In this document: piece by piece, positions 11,542 to 25,340 of the stretch
Position numbering within the stretch: position 1 is the first letter of the stretch
Layout: the number at the start of each line of letters is the position of its first letter
From: Adiantum capillus-veneris
Lineage: Eukaryota > Streptophyta > Polypodiopsida > Polypodiales > Pteridaceae
Assembly: GCA_014529385.2 (NCBI GenBank)
Contig: CM043944.1
Location: 57,233,268 to 57,297,267, forward strand
DNA length: 64,000 nt
Direction: 5' to 3'
Notes under the pieces: model-generated
Told to the model about the DNA's origin: nothing
What the model saw: the letters and a program-made list of their open reading frames with translations, nothing else
Database searches by the model: none
Made by a program: the position numbers and the translations under genes

Positions 11542-12228
11542 CTTTAATGGAAAGCTCATCACCTACTCCAAGCTTGTGATAAGGGAGGCCTACACCAACA
11601 ACTTTTGGCTTTGTGATGCAAATCCAACCAAGAGACAAGCTTCAATTCATGCTCATCTCCTCTCCCATGCTAATTACTAAGCTATGCTAAGCTATTATGA
11701 GTGATTATGTGAGGACATATAATTATTTCTCGTAAGACTACTCCTTCTTCCTCTCAATATACTCTCTCATACCCCACTAGCTCTTACCATCTTCGAAGGT
11801 ATGTGAGGTCTTGGGTCTGAGACCGTGAGGGAATTGATGTTGTGTTTTAAAGTGTTTGCTTAGTGCTTGAAGTTTCCATCTTCATTGCACTAGCTAGATA
11901 TTGAAGGAACACAAAGTATTGTATTGTAAAATGTCTCCCTTGATGGGGGAAACCTATAATACAAAGCCTTTTGGAGGGGGCACAGGCTCCATATAAATCA
12001 GGTCCTCAATTGTTGTCAATAGCTTAATTTCTCTCTCTTTTGAAGTATTGTTCATGCCTATCTAACTAGGTGTTATGCTTTTTTGTTGCTCTCTCCATCC
12101 AAGCACTCTTGCTATGCTCATTAGGAATCTATTCTAATGAAATTCTCACTCATTAGGAATCTATTCTAATGAAATTCTCACTATGTCTATGCTATTTTCT
12201 GCTACACTCAATTGAATAGGATGTTACA
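10556..12228 (+). repeat. Chromovirus 3' LTR
   Basis: A 1673-bp partner of the 5' LTR with the same termini. It carries (CT)n at 11464-11538. It also has a 32-bp tandem duplication (12117-12148 and 12149-12180, beginning CTCATTAGGAATC) that is single-copy in the 5' LTR, so that change arose after insertion. Confidence 0.95.
11464..11538. repeat. (CT)n microsatellite within the chromovirus 3' LTR
   Basis: 75 bp of CT dinucleotide, eight bases shorter than its allele in the 5' LTR. Confidence 0.98.
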
Positions 12229-12330
12229 TAATCCATCCCTCTCAAAGTTGGTGCACATTGTAATAAATCTCGAAGGGAAAGACAAAGCCAATAAAAGAGA
12301 GACTACTTGTGAGAGGGGATCCAAGAATTA
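12229..12330 (-). pseudogene. Element A: C-terminal reverse transcriptase/RNase H start, upstream part
   Basis: On the minus strand a stretch beginning near DPL and ending LLQCAPTLRGMD matches the position just before RNase H in the same gypsy family (a related copy lies at 43990-43452). It joins in frame to 3171 once the chromovirus is removed. Further upstream the similarity fades. Confidence 0.65.
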
Positions 12331-13430
12331 TTTGTTTCCAAAGAGATGGAGTTATACACATGCCTTGAATGTTGGATAGAGAGATTTTAGTTGTTGGAGA
12401 GGTGCAAGTGACTCCAAACAAGATGGAGGATGTGTGTCGAGCATAAATATGGTTAGTCAAGTTCCTTTTGTTTGTGCTCATGATAAAAAAGTAAGATTTT
12501 TAGAAAAGGTTAAAGCAATAGGGATGGATGAAATTTCAAATCTCAAAACAAAAGAAGAATACGAGACTAGCTATAACAACTTTGCGGATATGGACACAAC
12601 TTGGGAGACGGATTCTTCCAACTCAAGGTAAGAGGAATGTGATCACATGCATGTTGATAAGGTTGAAATAGGCATGTGTGAGAGGTAGGGGAAGCACTAT
12701 AAGTCCATTTTTAATTAGAGAATGTAAACATCTCATTGCAACCACTTAATTGCTTAGTGAATATGTGAGACTTGAGCGTGCTTGCGATGAAGCATATGAG
12801 TTGTGTTATCTATTAGATCATGAATATTCATAGGTCTATAAATTTGGAGTCCCATTCTCCTAACATTTATTCTGAAGAAAAACTTTTCATAAAGTTCATA
12901 GAAAATTATTTTGTAAAGAAATTTTAAAAGAAAACTAATCCATAGAACAATCAATCAACAACATTTGTTGGCACAAAAAGATCTTTGATTGTTATTGAAG
13001 ATGTGTGCAAACATACATCCCCATAGCCATCAAAAGTATATTCAAATTCATGCATTCTCTTCCTTTGCAAACAAATCTATAAGGAGCAGATATTTTAAGG
13101 ACATGTTTCGACTGAGTGTGTGAAATGTTTTGGTGTGCTCCATGTGACTTGTATGGTAATGCAACAATAGCAACACTGATGCTTGGAATATTGATGAGAT
13201 TATTATAGGACTGCACCACCGAGGGTGTGGGTTGTGGAAGAGGGAACTTGTTTGCTACCATGGGAGATTGAGATACTCCAAAAAAATGGATTTGTGCTAC
13301 AAGGAAACAATCAGGTAGCACATGTGGGTATATCGGCCCTAGTGGGCAATGTGGAACATAGCCTAGTTCTTTTCTTGCAAAATTCAGAGATGGAAAGCAT
13401 GTAGTTAGAGGTCAAAAATCACCAAGGACT
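12331..13430. other. Anonymous sequence, no supported feature
   Basis: AT-rich sequence with only short open frames. The longest plus-strand frame (12434-12631, 65 residues with KTKEEYETSYNNFADMD) has no family I recognise. It may be more decayed element A or older repeats. Confidence 0.4.
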
Positions 13431-13516
13431 TTAAGGAGAGGGTAGAACTGGGAAAAATCATGTAAAAGATATACTAAGAGAAGTTATATTGGTGCAAAAT
13501 ATGTTGCACATTTTCC

Positions 13517-13771
13517 ATGTTAGCACTCTTGGTCAGGTTCAAAAAGGGGATGACTTATTTCATGACCATTAGGGACTTTCCTCAATGTACTCGTGAGGAG
13601 TTCCAAAAAACAGTTATCCAATGCCTCATGTACATGCCATGCAAACACGTGTACTATGTCTACTTTCGTATCCACTCTATAGGTCATGAGTTTGTGCATC
13701 AGGTTGCACTAACAAAATTAGAGTTGTTTCAAGAGCTTGAGCTTCAACGCATCATTATCTTAATGAGATGA
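13517..13771 (+). pseudogene. SWIM zinc-finger-like fragment (tentative)
   Basis: An 84-residue open frame with FPQCTREEFQKT followed by MPCKHVYYVYFRI and then HQVALTKLEL. The spacing of C-x-C, then C-x-H, then an aliphatic helix resembles SWIM zinc fingers of plant nuclear or Mutator-related proteins. The second cysteine of the first pair is arginine and the spacing before CKH is long, so it is at best degraded. No upstream domain is recognisable. It could be a captured host-gene fragment, a remnant of a transposase-associated protein, or chance similarity. Confidence 0.35.
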
Positions 13772-13850
13772 AATTTGTGGTCCTCTAGGCATTGACCATT
13801 TTGTTGTATTTCTTACAATTTCCATTACAATAGGGCTTCCTTTTATACTT

Positions 13851-14787
13851 GCTTCATTTTGTTAGCTTACCTAACTTAATCAAGTAAGCACTTTGTGTTT
13901 ACAGTTCTTACAGGTTTTGCTCAAAAAAATATCACGGTTGGTTGTTTTTGCTCAACAGATGGATTTTCTTGATTGTGAAAGCATTTGTGGATGTTGGGTA
14001 ATATTGGATTGCAAATCTATGGTAGAGTGTGACTGAATGAGTAGACATGCATGCCATGGTTACAAGATTTGTGGATGGGTATGTGCAGTCTAGGGTGTTC
14101 AGGTATGAGCATGTGCAGTAGAGGTTTCTTGATTCTGTGTATGTGTGTATGTTGACTAGGGGATAGGGGTGTTGTGAATGCTCTAGGCTATAGAAAGGCA
14201 CCTTGCTTCATTTTGTTTTCTTAACTAACTTAATTAAGTAAGCACTTTGTGTTACAATTCTTACAACTTTCGTTCAAAAAAATGTCACGGTTGGTTATTT
14301 TTGCTCAGCATATGAGTTTCCTCGATTGTGAAAGCATTCGTGGATGTCAGGTGATATTGGATTGCAAATATATGGTAGAGTGTGACTGAAGGAATAGAGA
14401 TGGATGCCATGGTGACAAGATTTGTGGATGGATATGTGCAGTCTAGGGTGTTTGAGTATGAGGATGTGCAGTAGTTACTTCCCAATTCTGTGTGTGTCTG
14501 TGTGTTGATTAGGGGGATAGGGGTGTTGTGAATGCCCTAGGATATAGAGGCACCTTGCTTCATTTTTGTTAGCTTACCTAACTTAATCAAGTAAGCACTT
14601 TGTGTTACAATTCTTAAAACTTTCACTCAAAAACATATCATAGTTGGTTATTTTTGCTCAGCATATGGATTTCCTCAATTATGAAAGCATTCGTGGATGT
14701 TGGGTGATAGTGGATTGGAAATCTATAGTAGAGTGTGATTGAAGGAGTAGACATGGATTCCATGGCTACAAATCTTTGTGGATGGGT
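13851..14787. repeat. 353-bp tandem repeat, about 2.65 copies
   Basis: Units start at 13851, 14205 and 14557, each with GCTTCATTTT near the start, followed by AAGTAAGCACTTTGTGTT and TCACGGTTGGTT. The periods are 354 and 352 bp. The third unit is cut at 14787 by the LTR of element B. The unit end (GGATAGGGGTGTTGTG, then CTATAGA) also occurs at about 18443-18480, upstream of the gag of element H. The array may therefore derive from a retroelement leader. Confidence 0.85.
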
Positions 14788-15199
14788 TGTTGACAAGCAC
14801 ACTAGTATGTCAATTTTTTGATCAATTGAATGTAGTCTGATAGTCAGTCGGATATGCTTTGTCGGATTGTAGTAGGTCAGATTATGGTTAGTCGGATTGC
14901 AGTAAATCGGATATTTAACAGATAGTTGTATTCCAAGATTGAGGTTGTTATAACCGTATTCAAGTGAAGCAAGCATATAAGGTCACTCTATGCATGTAAT
15001 GGATCCGACAGGAAATGGGTTAAAGTTGTAGTTCTTTCTTGATGAATATAGTGGATCTGAATTCTGTTTTGAGTTATGTTCTTGCTCTATTATGTTTCTT
15101 CTATGTATCACTTGCTGTATCTGAATATAGTTTTGAGTTATGTGAAGTCAAGACTAGTATTCCAATTGAGTTTTCTATGTGGTGATGAACCACAACACA
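14788..15199 (+). repeat. Element B: gypsy 5' LTR
   Basis: It starts TGTTGACAAGCACACTAG and ends in CA at about 15197-15199. It is directly followed by TTTGGCGATCC, a plausible primer site. Internal short repeats of TCGGAT/TCAGAT occur near 14840-14910. The second LTR was not found in the window, so the right end is set by the adjoining primer-like site and gag. Confidence 0.6.
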
Positions 15200-15259
15200 T
15201 TTGGCGATCCTGTGAGTTATGTCCTGTTTTTTGAGGTCGTAAGCAGTTGTTTGGTATTG

Positions 15260-16550
15260 CACTTATGGATGTTTTTTGGGATGATGCATGTCCGCGAGAA
15301 GGGTAGGACATTCTCTCGCATATATTACACGAGGGCTCAAGCCAGAGTAGGCAACATAGATCCATGTCATTATGATGCTGTTCCTGATGATGATGGCATT
15401 GATCCACCACCTGAAGAACTGCTGTTGAATTCTAGTGAGGAGAGTTCTAGTGCAGTAGAGGGAAGGACAGTGAGGCAATTTGTTGGGGCATTACTCTTGA
15501 CAGGACGACTCCACTTTGACCCATTGAGGGTTTCTAACGGGCAAAGACCTACAAGAATCCCAAATCCTATCCCCATGGCCCAACCACCTCCTAATCTATA
15601 GATTAAAGCAAAAAAGTTTAGAGGAAAGTCTAATGAAGATGCAAATTGTCACCTGGAACAATTTAAAACAAGATGGCAAGCTAGTGGATATCAGGTGATG
15701 TACATGGATACTATCAAATTACATCAATTTGTAGATACATTGGAAGGTAAGGCCATCAGTTGGTTTAAACAATATGGTACGGCTCACTTTGCTACTTACA
15801 ATGCACTTAATGAATCCTTTTTACAAAGGTTCAGGAAGGAGAAAACTCCTACAGACATTTTGAGAAAACTACGTCGTATCAAACAAGGTACCATGCTTGT
15901 GGAGGATTTTGCTCAAAAATCCAAGATTCTTGTTGACGGATTACAGGGTAATGAAAGGCCCATTGATGAGATGTTAGCTGTATATTTTTTGAAAGGTTTA
16001 CGGAGTGGTCTTAAGAATGCTCTGGCCAATATTGATATTGCAGGTGGTTTTAATAACTTGGTACAGGCTACATCCAGAGTTGAGAAAAGTCTTGGCATGA
16101 CTCAGTCTAGCAAAAGAGGAAGCAAGGATTCTGAATTTGGTTCTGGTTCAGGTACAAAACTTCTTCTTCTGAATTTGATTCAAAGAATTCATTTGATGAG
16201 GAGGATCAAAAGAAGAAGAAAAAGACTCCTTATAATAAAAAGAAAGATAAGACAGGTGCTGATGTTGATTTGATTCAACAGTTAAAGAGTATCGGATATT
16301 CAATAATTGCTCTTAAAGAGAAAAGGTACTATGAAATTTTTGAGAAGGATGGTCATAAAACTGCTCAGTGCTGGTATAATCCAAAGCAGAGGAATAAACC
16401 ACCTTCTAATACTGGGAGAGGTATTGCTTCAGCTGAGGCTAATGAAGTGGCTCCATTCAGAGGCAGACCACCTGTTCAGAAAATCAGAGAGCACCTGGGA
16501 GAAATCAAGACAACAATCAAAGAAGACCCCAAGGGGTGATGCCTTAAGTT
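15260..16550 (+). pseudogene. Element B: Ty3/gypsy-type gag
   Basis: An acidic N-terminal part (DDDGIDPPPEELL) lies at 15380-15440. A retrotransposon gag capsid domain spans about 15602-16110 (NCHLEQFKTRWQ, then IKLHQFVDTLEGKAISWFKQY, FRKEKTPTDILRKLRRIKQG, YFLKGLRSGLKNAL). A degraded nucleocapsid motif (YYEIFEKDGHKTAQCW) is near 16330-16375, lacking the first cysteines. Stops fall near 15600 and 16275. The coding run is cut at 16556 by element H. The protease and pol of B are not recognisable beyond H. Confidence 0.8.
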
Positions 16551-16556
16551 TACCAT

Positions 16557-18600
<2,044 letters not shown>

Positions 18601-19101
18601 ATGGCAGCTAGAAGCTATGGACCGATTTTTACAAGAGAAGAGAGCCCTGATGAGTGGATGTCGGACTTCGAGCTGTATATGCTATTGTTACATATGCCGA
18701 ATGAGGATAGAAAAATGCAGAATTTTCCTTTGTTGATGGATGGTAGAGCTAAAGAATGGTACAACGCATTGGAAGGTGAGCCGAAGCAAGCATGGCCGGC
18801 TCTACAAGCGAGGTTTCTTCACGACTTTTGCAAGGAGACTTCCCCTGTCGAGGTGGATGCAAAGCGGAAGGCGCTTAAGCAAGATGTAAGTGAAGAATTC
18901 AATCTATTTTTGGGTCATTTTGAAGAGTGTTGGGCAGAATTAGCGGCATCCATGCAATTGGCTAATGGAGACTACTTTAAGCTGGATAAGTTCATGGCGT
19001 GTCTGCACCCCAAAGTGAGAGAAAAAGTCAATTTAGAGAGCCCACAAAATTACAATGGTGCAGTAGCCATTGCACGGTCCAAGAGAAGAAATATAAAGTA
19101 G
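18601..19101 (+). pseudogene. Element H gag, N-terminal capsid part
   Basis: It starts MAARSYGPIFTREESPDEW at 18601. The frame is also open upstream, but this ATG fits the gag N-terminus. It continues with a capsid-like part (DGRAKEWYNALEGEP, ARFLHDFC, KRKALKQDVSEEFNLFLGHFEECW). An open frame of 167 codons ends at 19101, before the nucleocapsid. Confidence 0.82.
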
Positions 19102-19263
19102 TAGATAGAGCAAGGTGTGTCAGGCTATGAAACGATGGCCCATGTTCAACCGTAGAGTCCGAGAGAGGCTGCACACGAAGAAATTCATGGAAATCGAGGT
19201 GTAGTTGCTGTGCCGCAAAATTGGGTGCGCACAGTGCAAGATTTGTCCAAGAAAATGTAGGGG

Positions 19264-19548
19264 TTGCAGCTCACTATCATGGATAGAGGACAACCAAGAG
19301 GAGGAAGGGGCAGGGCAAGGCCACTGCCAGGTAGGTGTTACAATTGTGGAGAAGAAGGGCACTATGCACCCGATTGTCCTCAACCGCCGCTGAGAGAGGG
19401 AGGAGGCATTTACCCGGTGTTTGGTAGAGGTCGAGGGCAAGGACAATACAATGGTCCAAGAGAGCAAGCAGTGGAGAATCCTCTGTACCTGGCTCCGCAA
19501 AACGGAGATGAGGTCCCAAGAGTAAACATCATAGGGGTGGATAAGTAG
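19264..19548 (+). pseudogene. Element H gag, nucleocapsid zinc knuckle
   Basis: An arginine/glycine-rich stretch (DRGQPRGGRGRARPLPG) is followed by an intact CX2CX4HX4C knuckle, CYNCGEEGHYAPDC, then another RG-rich stretch. This is the RNA-binding part of gag. It lies in a different frame from 18601-19101. Confidence 0.85.
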
Positions 19549-19868
19549 GATGTTGAAGTTTTGGCTAATAAGAGGGCAAGAGATGAGAGAGAGACGAACA
19601 CAGAGCGGGAAACTAGATCTCGCAAAGGAAAAGAGAAGGTGTACGAAGGTAGAGAGCAGTCCGAGCCTAGCAAAAGAAGGAGGCATCGCAAGATCAAGCA
19701 GGCGGATTTCTAGCTAGGGCGTGGCTATCCCGAGTACAATCTGGTGAGTGATGTTCAAAATCAAAAGGCAAATATTACTTTTGGTCAGCTGTTAGCCTTA
19801 AATCCAAAGTTAAGAAGGCAGTGGTCCATAAGTGTTAGCACACAAAGCTGCCAAGAGCTAAGGGAAAT

Positions 19869-20782
19869 GTGCAAGCAGTGCAAAACTTGTCTTTGAGGGT
19901 AGGTAGCCCTGCTGATGTCCTTCCGCTTGTGGATGTGATTATAGAGAAGAGGATGCAGGTACAAGCCTACATAGACGGTGGAGCACAGGTTTGTGTCATG
20001 ACGGAAGCAGCCATGAAAGAGACGAGAGTCAAGGCAATAGTCAAGACAAATGTGCACATGAGGATGGCTAACCATATCAAAGCCAGGTGTCTGGGTGTGG
20101 CGCAGGATGTGAAGGTCATATCAAAGCCAGGTGTCTGGGTGTGGCGCAGGATGTTAAGGTCAAGGTGATGGGCATAGAATGCCCGATAGACTTCTTTGTG
20201 ATGAAAGCAGGGGATAATGCTTATCCAATCATTTTGGGTAGGCCATGGCTTTTGGCGATAGGAGCAAAGCAGGATTGGGAGAGCAAAGTATTCACTTTGT
20301 CTGACAAAGAGAAAGGCAGACAAATTGTGTTTGATTTGAAGACCAAGGAGAGCAGCTCTTGTCCTATGGCCGTTAAAGATGAGGGTGATACGATGAGCTA
20401 TGAGTACGAAATAGAGACGGGCTATGATGAAGGCTATACTAGCACAGAGGAAGAGAAGAGCGAGGACAACATGCTGAAGATAGATGCAGACTTATTCGGG
20501 GTCACCATAGACGAATCTCCCCCTAAAGAAGAAGGTATGAAGCCTCAAGCTCATGGTTTAAGCATAGAGGAGGTTTCAAGCATGTTAAGTGAAGACTTAA
20601 CCAAGGGTAAAAAGGAGGGCTATGTTCAACTATGTGAGTCCTATGCAAATTTATTTGCGATGGAGTGCAAGCATTTGCGGGGTGCAAAAGGGGTACACAA
20701 GATTGTTCTTAAGGAGGGACATAAGCCTAAAGCACAGAAGGTGAGAAGACTAGGGGAAATCCAAAAGGAAGCCCTTTGGTAG
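19869..20782 (+). pseudogene. Element H aspartic protease, broken by a 44-bp duplication
   Basis: The protease active site reads AYIDGGAQVCVMT (D-G-G in place of D-S/T-G) near 19963-20001. The flap side and C-terminal hallmark ILGRPWLLAIGA lie near 20230-20265. The two halves are in different frames because of a 44-bp direct duplication at about 20077-20164. An acidic linker (YTSTEEEKSEDN) precedes the reverse transcriptase. The frame ends at a stop near 20780. Confidence 0.85.
20077..20164 (+). repeat. 44-bp tandem duplication in the element H protease
   Basis: Two near-identical copies begin ATATCAAAGCCAGGTGTCTG and differ by one base (GTGAAGG and GTTAAGG). The length is not a multiple of three, so the copy itself causes the frameshift. 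Confidence 0.93.
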
Positions 20783-21800
20783 GAGATCAATAAGTTGTTG
20801 GAGGCGGGCATCATATATCCTGTGAAAGAGTCAGAGTGGGTCTCGCCAGTGGTCATAACCCCTAAGAAAAAATGGAAATGGAGAGTGTGTATCAACTACA
20901 AGCCACTGAATGCCGCGACCAAGAGGAATCACTATCCCTTGCCATTTCAGGACGAAATCCTAAACTAGGTGGCTGGACATGAAAGATACTCGATTATGGA
21001 TGGCTTTTCAGGGTACTTTCAGATAGGGATTGCACTCGAAGACCAATTGAAGACCACATTCATATCTCCATGGGGTTGCTTCGCTTACTGCAGGATGCCA
21101 TTCGGCTTATTAAATGCATATGCCACCTTCCAAGGTTGGATGAACAGGGTATTTGGTCCATACTTGGGCCGCTTTATTAGGGTCTTCATGGATGATATTG
21201 GCTGCTACAGTTCAAGATTGGAGCACCTATCGAAGCTCCAGTTATGCTTTCAAAGGCTTGATGAAGAAGGAGGTCAGCTGAATCCCAAGAAGTGCAAGCT
21301 AGCATAGCCTCGAGTGCAGTTGTTAGGTCATGTGGTGTCGCAAAACCGTATAGAGACTGATTCGGAGAAGTGAAGGCGTTGGTATTGATGGAGCCGCCAT
21401 CAGATGCTCAAGGTTTGGCTTCATTTGTTTATAAGTTAAAGTATCTATCACGTTTCTTTTGGATGCTGTCGCAATATGTGCATCCTCTTCAAAAGAGGGC
21501 TCAGCAAGTGCATGGTTATGAGTGGGATGGGGAAGCTCAGGAGGATTTCAATAGAGTCAAAGAGATTTTATGTCAATTGCCAGCAGTATGTCCTCCCAAT
21601 CGAGAGGACGACTTCTATGTGTCTATGGCAGTGGGCACAGTTGCTATTGGAGTGGTTCTATTGCAAGAGGTAGGGAGAAGCTACAAGCCGATATACTTCG
21701 AGAGCAGGGTGATTAGCCCAGGAGAGGCTACCTACACCGAAGCAGAGCAATGGGTGATGGCTTGGTCTTCGCTTGTAGGAAGTTCAAAGTCCATTTGATT
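20783..21800 (+). pseudogene. Element H reverse transcriptase and first RNase H
   Basis: Reverse transcriptase motifs run in order from about 20790: WVSPVVITPKKK, WRVCINYKPLN, then after a stop near 20968 YSIMDGFSGYFQI, the catalytic FMDD in RVFMDDIGCYS near 21180-21212, and LLGHVVS. Stops fall near 21307 and 21373. The first RNase H (21580-21790) has GTVAIGVVLLQ where an aspartate is expected before the AIG motif, so its catalytic site is damaged. Confidence 0.9.
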
Positions 21801-22440
21801 GTTCGTCAATTTTTTGCGTTGACGACTAATAATCTATTGCCAGAGGTAGTGCTACATTTGAAGCCAGGAAGGAGGATTATGAAGTGGGTGTTGGAGCTAC
21901 AAGAGTTCAAGTTCGAGTTTAAGGTAGATCACACGAGTCGGTCCCACCTGGCAGACATTCTTGTTAGCAAGGCCATCGATTTACTGGCCTATCCAAGAGT
22001 GGTGCGAGATGAAGCTAAGGAGGAACCCAACTTGGAGGATGCTTTTACTATGTGGTTCGACGGAGCATATCGAAGGGTAGTGCAGAAGGCAGGAGGAGGT
22101 GTGGTGATACACGACCCACACGGCAAAGCTATATTCTTGAAGGCTTATGATCTAGAAAATGTCCACACCAACAATGAGGTGGAGTATATCAATTTGCATT
22201 TGGGTCTTAAACAGTGCATAGAGTTCGGCATTTCAAGGTTGGTGGTGAAGGGAGATGCACTGCTAGCCATCGAGTAGCTATTAGGCCAATGGCAGGTAAA
22301 GCGCGATTCTTTGAAGCATTGGTTTTTTTCCATCAAGAAGATGTTGAAGTCTTTTGAAGAAGTTCAATTCAAGCATGTGAGAAGAGAGCAGAACCAAGAG
22401 GCAGATCAGTTAGCTAGTAGCAAAGTGCAGGTGCATGTTG
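21801..22440 (+). pseudogene. Element H second (archaeal-type) RNase H
   Basis: After an RNase H connector (VDHTSRSHLADILV) comes a second RNase H domain: WFDGAYRR, GGGVVIHDPHG, NNEVEYINLHLGLK, VVKGDALLAIE and QNQEADQLAS. Acidic residues are present at each of the four expected places (D, E, D, D). One stop (near 22276) interrupts it. This domain between RNase H and integrase defines the Tat lineage in plants. Confidence 0.85.
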
Positions 22441-22639
22441 CAGGTCTATATGTGGCCCCAGCCACTTATGCAGGTAGGGAGACTCTTAAGGAGATTGAAG
22501 GTTTTTTGAGTACAGGGCAATGTTCAGAAGGTTTGTCCAAGCTGCAAAAGAGAAGAGTGGTGCAAAAGGCCCACAAATTCACACTAGTAGGTGAAGATCT
22601 CATGAACTATGGGCGTGATGGAGTGCTTAGAAGGGTGTT

Positions 22640-23760
22640 GTACAAAGAAGAGATAAGAATGGTGCTGGAGGAATGCCACGAAGAAAGTGGACACCAGGGC
22701 AAAGACCAGGTTTTGTTTTGAGTGCTTAGAGTAGGCTTTTGGTGGCCTTCAATTGTGAAGGACGTGCATTAATGGTGCAAAACGTGCCACGAGTGTCAAA
22801 CTATAGGTGAAAGACGACTGGTAGCGGAGTCACAGGGCGCCATCATTGCACAAAGTGCTTTCGAGAAGTGGGGTCTAGATGCTATAGGCCCTCTCCCAAA
22901 GTCTACAAGTGGTAAGAAGTACGTGGTGGTAGCCGTTGACTACCTTACAAGGTGGGTTGAGGCCAAAGCAGTGAAGGAAGTAAACGCCAATGTGGTGGCT
23001 CAGTTTGTGTTTGATAACATTTGTTGCCCTTTGGCGTTCCATGGGTGTTAGTTTCTGATAGGGGTCAGGGGTTTAGAAGCAAGATCATGAGCGCATTAGT
23101 GGAAAAGTTAAAGATTCAACATCTGTTTTCCTAGCCCTATCACCCCCAATGCAATGGTCTAGTCGAGAGTGCTAATGGTCAAATCGTTAAGATGTTAACA
23201 AAGTACGTGTATAAGCAGGAAGCTGACTGGGAATAAAATCTAGAGAAGTGTCTGTGGGCGTATAGAACGTCCTATAAAGTGGCTACAAACTTCACTCCAT
23301 TTGAACTAGTCTATGGTAAGGAGGCTGTGTTGCCAGTACATGCACATCTAGGTGCTTTAAAGGGTATGTGGCGTGTTAGTGCCACCCAGCAAGGGGTTCT
23401 ACAGGATCAAATAGCCATTTTGGAGGCGTTGTAGATGGACAGAGAGGCAGCAGCAGACTACTATGTGAAGCAGAGGGAGAAGCGGGTTGCCAAGTTCAAT
23501 CAAAACCTGCCAGACAAGAAGATCGAGGAAGGAGACCTGGTCATGAAGTACAAAAGCTACCTTGATTTCACATTCCAGAAGAAGTTCAAGAAGAAGTGGA
23601 CGGGTCCATATAAATTGAAGAAGGCCTTTCCGAATGGGACCTATCAACTGGTAAGAGAAAATGGAAAGCTTCTTAGAAACAGGGTAAATGGTGTATGACG
23701 CAAATTGTATTTTGAGAGGGATCTAGTGCCTGAAGTGCAACAAATTATAGTCAAGGGGGG
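22640..23760 (+). pseudogene. Element H integrase, degraded
   Basis: The zinc-binding end contains ECHEESGHQGKDQ and, after a stop, CKTCHECQ near 22765-22800. The core shows WGLDAIGPLP and VVVAVDYLTRWVEAKAV and then loses frame near 23040. The C-terminal part is open at 23435-23698 (EGDLVMKYKSYLDFTFQKKFKKKWTGPYK). About 185 bp separate it from the 3' LTR start at 23947. Confidence 0.85.
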
Positions 23761-23946
23761 TGGGCAACCCACCTAGAGCATGCAGTGTGCAAGAGAAAGG
23801 AGATAAAGCTTTGTACATAGTTTGTACATACAATTGTGGTTTTGCGAGTTCTTTTAACCATCAGTTTGGTGTGCAAGTTTTAAAGTTGTGTACATATATA
23901 TGCTTTTGGTCGAACATAAATGTTCAACGAGGGAGCTGGGCAATGA

Positions 23947-25175
23947 TGGTGCAACCAACATTGGTCGAAGCTAGGAGATGGTCTATGCCAGGCAGAGGCA
24001 GCAGTCGAGTGCAGTGCAGAAGGCTAGGGTAGGTGCCAAGGCCCTAGGCAGCCAAAGGGTAGCGGGAATGCATGCTTAAAACGGATTTTTAGGACAAAAG
24101 TGCTGCGGGATGGTCCAGATGGGATGGAAGGTCAAGGTGTTCGAAGTGCCAAGTCAGTGTCCTACAATGTAGCATTCAGTGTGCTCTAGAAGCCGGTCTA
24201 GACGGCTAGTCAAGGGGAGCCCCGGTGCTCAAGATATTGCATTTTAAAGGAAGAGTGTGTAGCAGATTCTCGACGGACAAGGTAGCTGGGGACAGATGGC
24301 CCGGGCTGGTGTCAGTGCATACTATGTAGAGCTCTATTTGTGGAGCATGCCTGTCTTCTCGGATTGTGAATCGGAGCTCTAGATAGCAAGTTATGGTCAG
24401 TGGAAACTTTTCCAGGGGCCGGGTCTGAGCCCACTTGGCCGCAGTGGAGGATGCGCCATCTGGCAGTTTTATGGCCTCGCCAAAGTTCTTGGTAATAGGG
24501 TGCATCATGTAGAGCTAGCACGAATCGACGGTTCGTCAAACGGACACTCGGTCAGCTAGATGCGGCAAGACGAAGTCGAGAGGTAATGCGAAGAGGAGAG
24601 TGGCAGATGCTTTTTGGCTTTTTCTGCGGCCTCGGATGACGGCATTGAAGATCCCAAAATGGGGTAGGAGGCAGATGATTTGAAGGTGGACACGGTGGGT
24701 TTGTGGTTGGGCTCCAAGGCCGGTGCATAGGCCAACTGGGTAGGACATAGCAGTACCCAATACAAGCAAAAAATAGAGTTTTTTAAAGAAGTTTAAAGGA
24801 TGGGTTTTTTAAGCCTTAGAGGAGGTTCAAGCCATGAACTACTACGCAGGCAGAACCGTCCCACATGCAATATCGGAAGCAAAGGTGATGCTCTATATGG
24901 CTAGGCCCTGAGCCCCCATTAGTACACAAGAGGGCATGGAGAGCTTGGAGCTTCGTGAGCTGTTGGCTATGGCGGAGGGTCGGCGGCTCTGCGTGCGGCG
25001 CGAGGCGGCCAATGGGCACGCCCGCGGCGGTTTTTGCAAGACGGGGTGGCGTGCGCCCGTGTGTGAGAGGGAATTGGCTAGTTGATGACGTGGCAGTCCC
25101 TCAACTAGAGGCGAGTCCCGTGGCTCGTTTGGGGCCCCAAAATTTTGAAGGAAAGAGGGAGGGCAATAGCAACCT
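23947..25175 (+). repeat. Element H 3' LTR, truncated
   Basis: It matches the 5' LTR from TGGTGCAACC to about 24992 with many substitutions. A divergent GC-rich segment (24993-25150) and a last short matching block near 25150-25175 follow. Confidence 0.85.
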
Positions 25176-25340
25176 CGCTCCCAACTCTTTGACATTGTAT
25201 ACATGGTTCCCAAAAAAATAAGGTACAATTTGTTAGAATTTTGCCTCTACAATGTGTCAACTTGGAGGGTGCTTGTAAGTTTTACTTGCCTAACACTCCC
25301 CTTCCTAGCCGATGCACATCCTTGTGCACATTGCAAAAGA

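Larger units (their letters stand above)
3172..12228 (+). mobile_element. Complete Ty3/gypsy chromovirus with 1.67-kb LTRs (TSD TAATC)
   Basis: A full-length element: 5' LTR 3172-4839, primer-binding site 4841-4852, gag, protease, reverse transcriptase, RNase H, integrase, chromodomain, polypurine tract about 10543-10552 and 3' LTR 10556-12228. Both LTRs begin TGTCATAATAAC and end ATGTTACA. The 5-bp target duplication TAATC is present at 3167-3171 and 12229-12233. The host site is the RNase H of element A, whose frame resumes across the insertion. The coding part has several stops and frameshifts and lost catalytic residues, so this copy is dead. The two LTRs differ at several positions per 100 bp by eye, so the insertion is not recent. 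Confidence 0.97.

Noticed and set aside
12434-12631. Small plus-strand open frame of 65 codons
   Set aside because: No recognisable domain and no conserved neighbour. Too short to support as a gene.
13851-14787. CRISPR-like array
   Set aside because: The units are contiguous 353-bp tandem copies with no short repeat/unique spacer alternation, in a eukaryotic context.
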